Source of the DNA: an uncultured Campylobacter sp.
GTDB lineage: Bacteria > Campylobacterota > Campylobacteria > Campylobacterales > Campylobacteraceae
Length of the DNA: 5,584 nucleotides
Direction: 5' to 3'
Assembly: GCF_938045775.1 (NCBI RefSeq)
Contig: NZ_CALIBH010000284.1
Location: 1-5,584, forward strand
Part shown: piece after piece, positions 5,255-5,584 of the stretch
Numbering within the stretch: the first letter of the stretch is position 1
Layout of the letters: every line of letters starts with the position of its first letter
Made by a program: the position numbers and the translations under genes
The notes under the pieces: model-generated
The model's input: only the letters and a program-made list of their open reading frames with translations
What the model was told of the DNA's origin: nothing
Database searches by the model: none

Positions 5255-5393
5255 AAAATTTTAGTGCCACTCTATCATAGATAGCTACCGCATTATTTTG
5301 AAAAATTTTAATCTCACGCCGTCTCGAAGCCGAGCGTTATGCTACTTATGCAAATTCTAGCTTCGCGCCGCGCAGAGCCAAGCCGATCTAAGC
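5255..5393. other. Short intergenic gap after the DUF2130 gene
   Basis: Holds the possible TATGAT promoter box at 5274-5279 on the minus strand. A short CTCG-GCTT-CGAG stem around 5322-5335 is followed only loosely by T residues, too weak to call a terminator. Confidence 0.4.
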
Positions 5394-5584
5394 CTAATCC
5401 TCCGCTTCGCCCTCCGCCGCAATCGCTTCGAGGCTTAAAATTTCATCGACGTCCTCCAGCTGCGCTACGCCGCTTCCCGCGATACTTCTGATGCTTGCGT
5501 GCATCGCGATCGCGCCGTCTCGCGCACGGGCGATCTGTTTTTCGCGCTGTTTCCAGATGCGCTCCATCGCGTTGCGCTCCTTAT
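5394..5584 (-). CDS. DUF2130 domain-containing protein, C-terminal fragment
   Basis: The last 62 codons of a gene that runs off the right edge; the stop is TAG at 5394-5396. The peptide begins KERNAMERIWKQREKQIARA, which matches the conserved C-terminal helix of DUF2130 proteins (an ERxAMxxIWxxREKQI pattern), followed by a helix with AMHASIRSIAGSG in the place of the usual MYG/GIxG segment. The tail is acidic (LEAIAAEGEAED). DUF2130 proteins are cytosolic coiled-coil proteins of unknown function, often around 400 aa. Codon use is markedly GC-rich compared with the neighbouring gap. The assignment rests on this short motif alone. Confidence 0.72.
   Translation of the reverse strand, partial: KERNAMERIWKQREKQIARARDGAIAMHASIRSIAGSGVAQLEDVDEILSLEAIAAEGEAED

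Overview
The window looks like chromosome of a Campylobacter-type bacterium (Campylobacterota). Supporting signs are a DnaE N-terminus of the expected form, long intergenic stretches packed with AAATTTT-type words, TATAAT-like -10 boxes without clear -35 boxes, and a run of ten G residues. The coding parts are moderately GC-rich for this group, which suggests one of the higher-GC oral species such as C. gracilis or C. showae/rectus. That species guess is inference. Every gene supported here, including the tRNA, lies on the minus strand.

Layout by coordinate: (a) 1-66, the first 22 codons of dnaE, with promoter and ribosome binding site just upstream. (b) 97-386, an AT-rich gap. (c) 387-1067 and 1096-2406, a two-gene operon: an acidic amino acid:cation symporter of the glutamate transporter (DAACS) family is transcribed first, then an aspartate/glutamate racemase 28 nt later. 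(d) 2657-2733, a tRNA with a CAT anticodon and encoded CCA. (e) 2734-3355, a 620-nt gap holding several strong inverted repeats. (f) 3356-4300, a membrane protein with an N-terminal YccF (two DUF307 repeats) module and a C-terminal pseudopilin-like module. (g) 4301-5393, a 1.1-kb gap with a GC hairpin, a G10 tract, phased A/T tracts, a degenerate 48-nt periodicity and a possible broken small membrane-protein gene at 5038-5254. (h) 5394-5584, the C-terminal end of a DUF2130 protein.

The clearest functional unit is the transporter-racemase pair. The transporter keeps the residues that select acidic substrates and the racemase keeps both catalytic cysteines, so together they could take up D- or L-aspartate/glutamate and interconvert the enantiomers. 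The most unusual item is the YccF-pseudopilin fusion. I found no CRISPR array, insertion sequence or phage gene.
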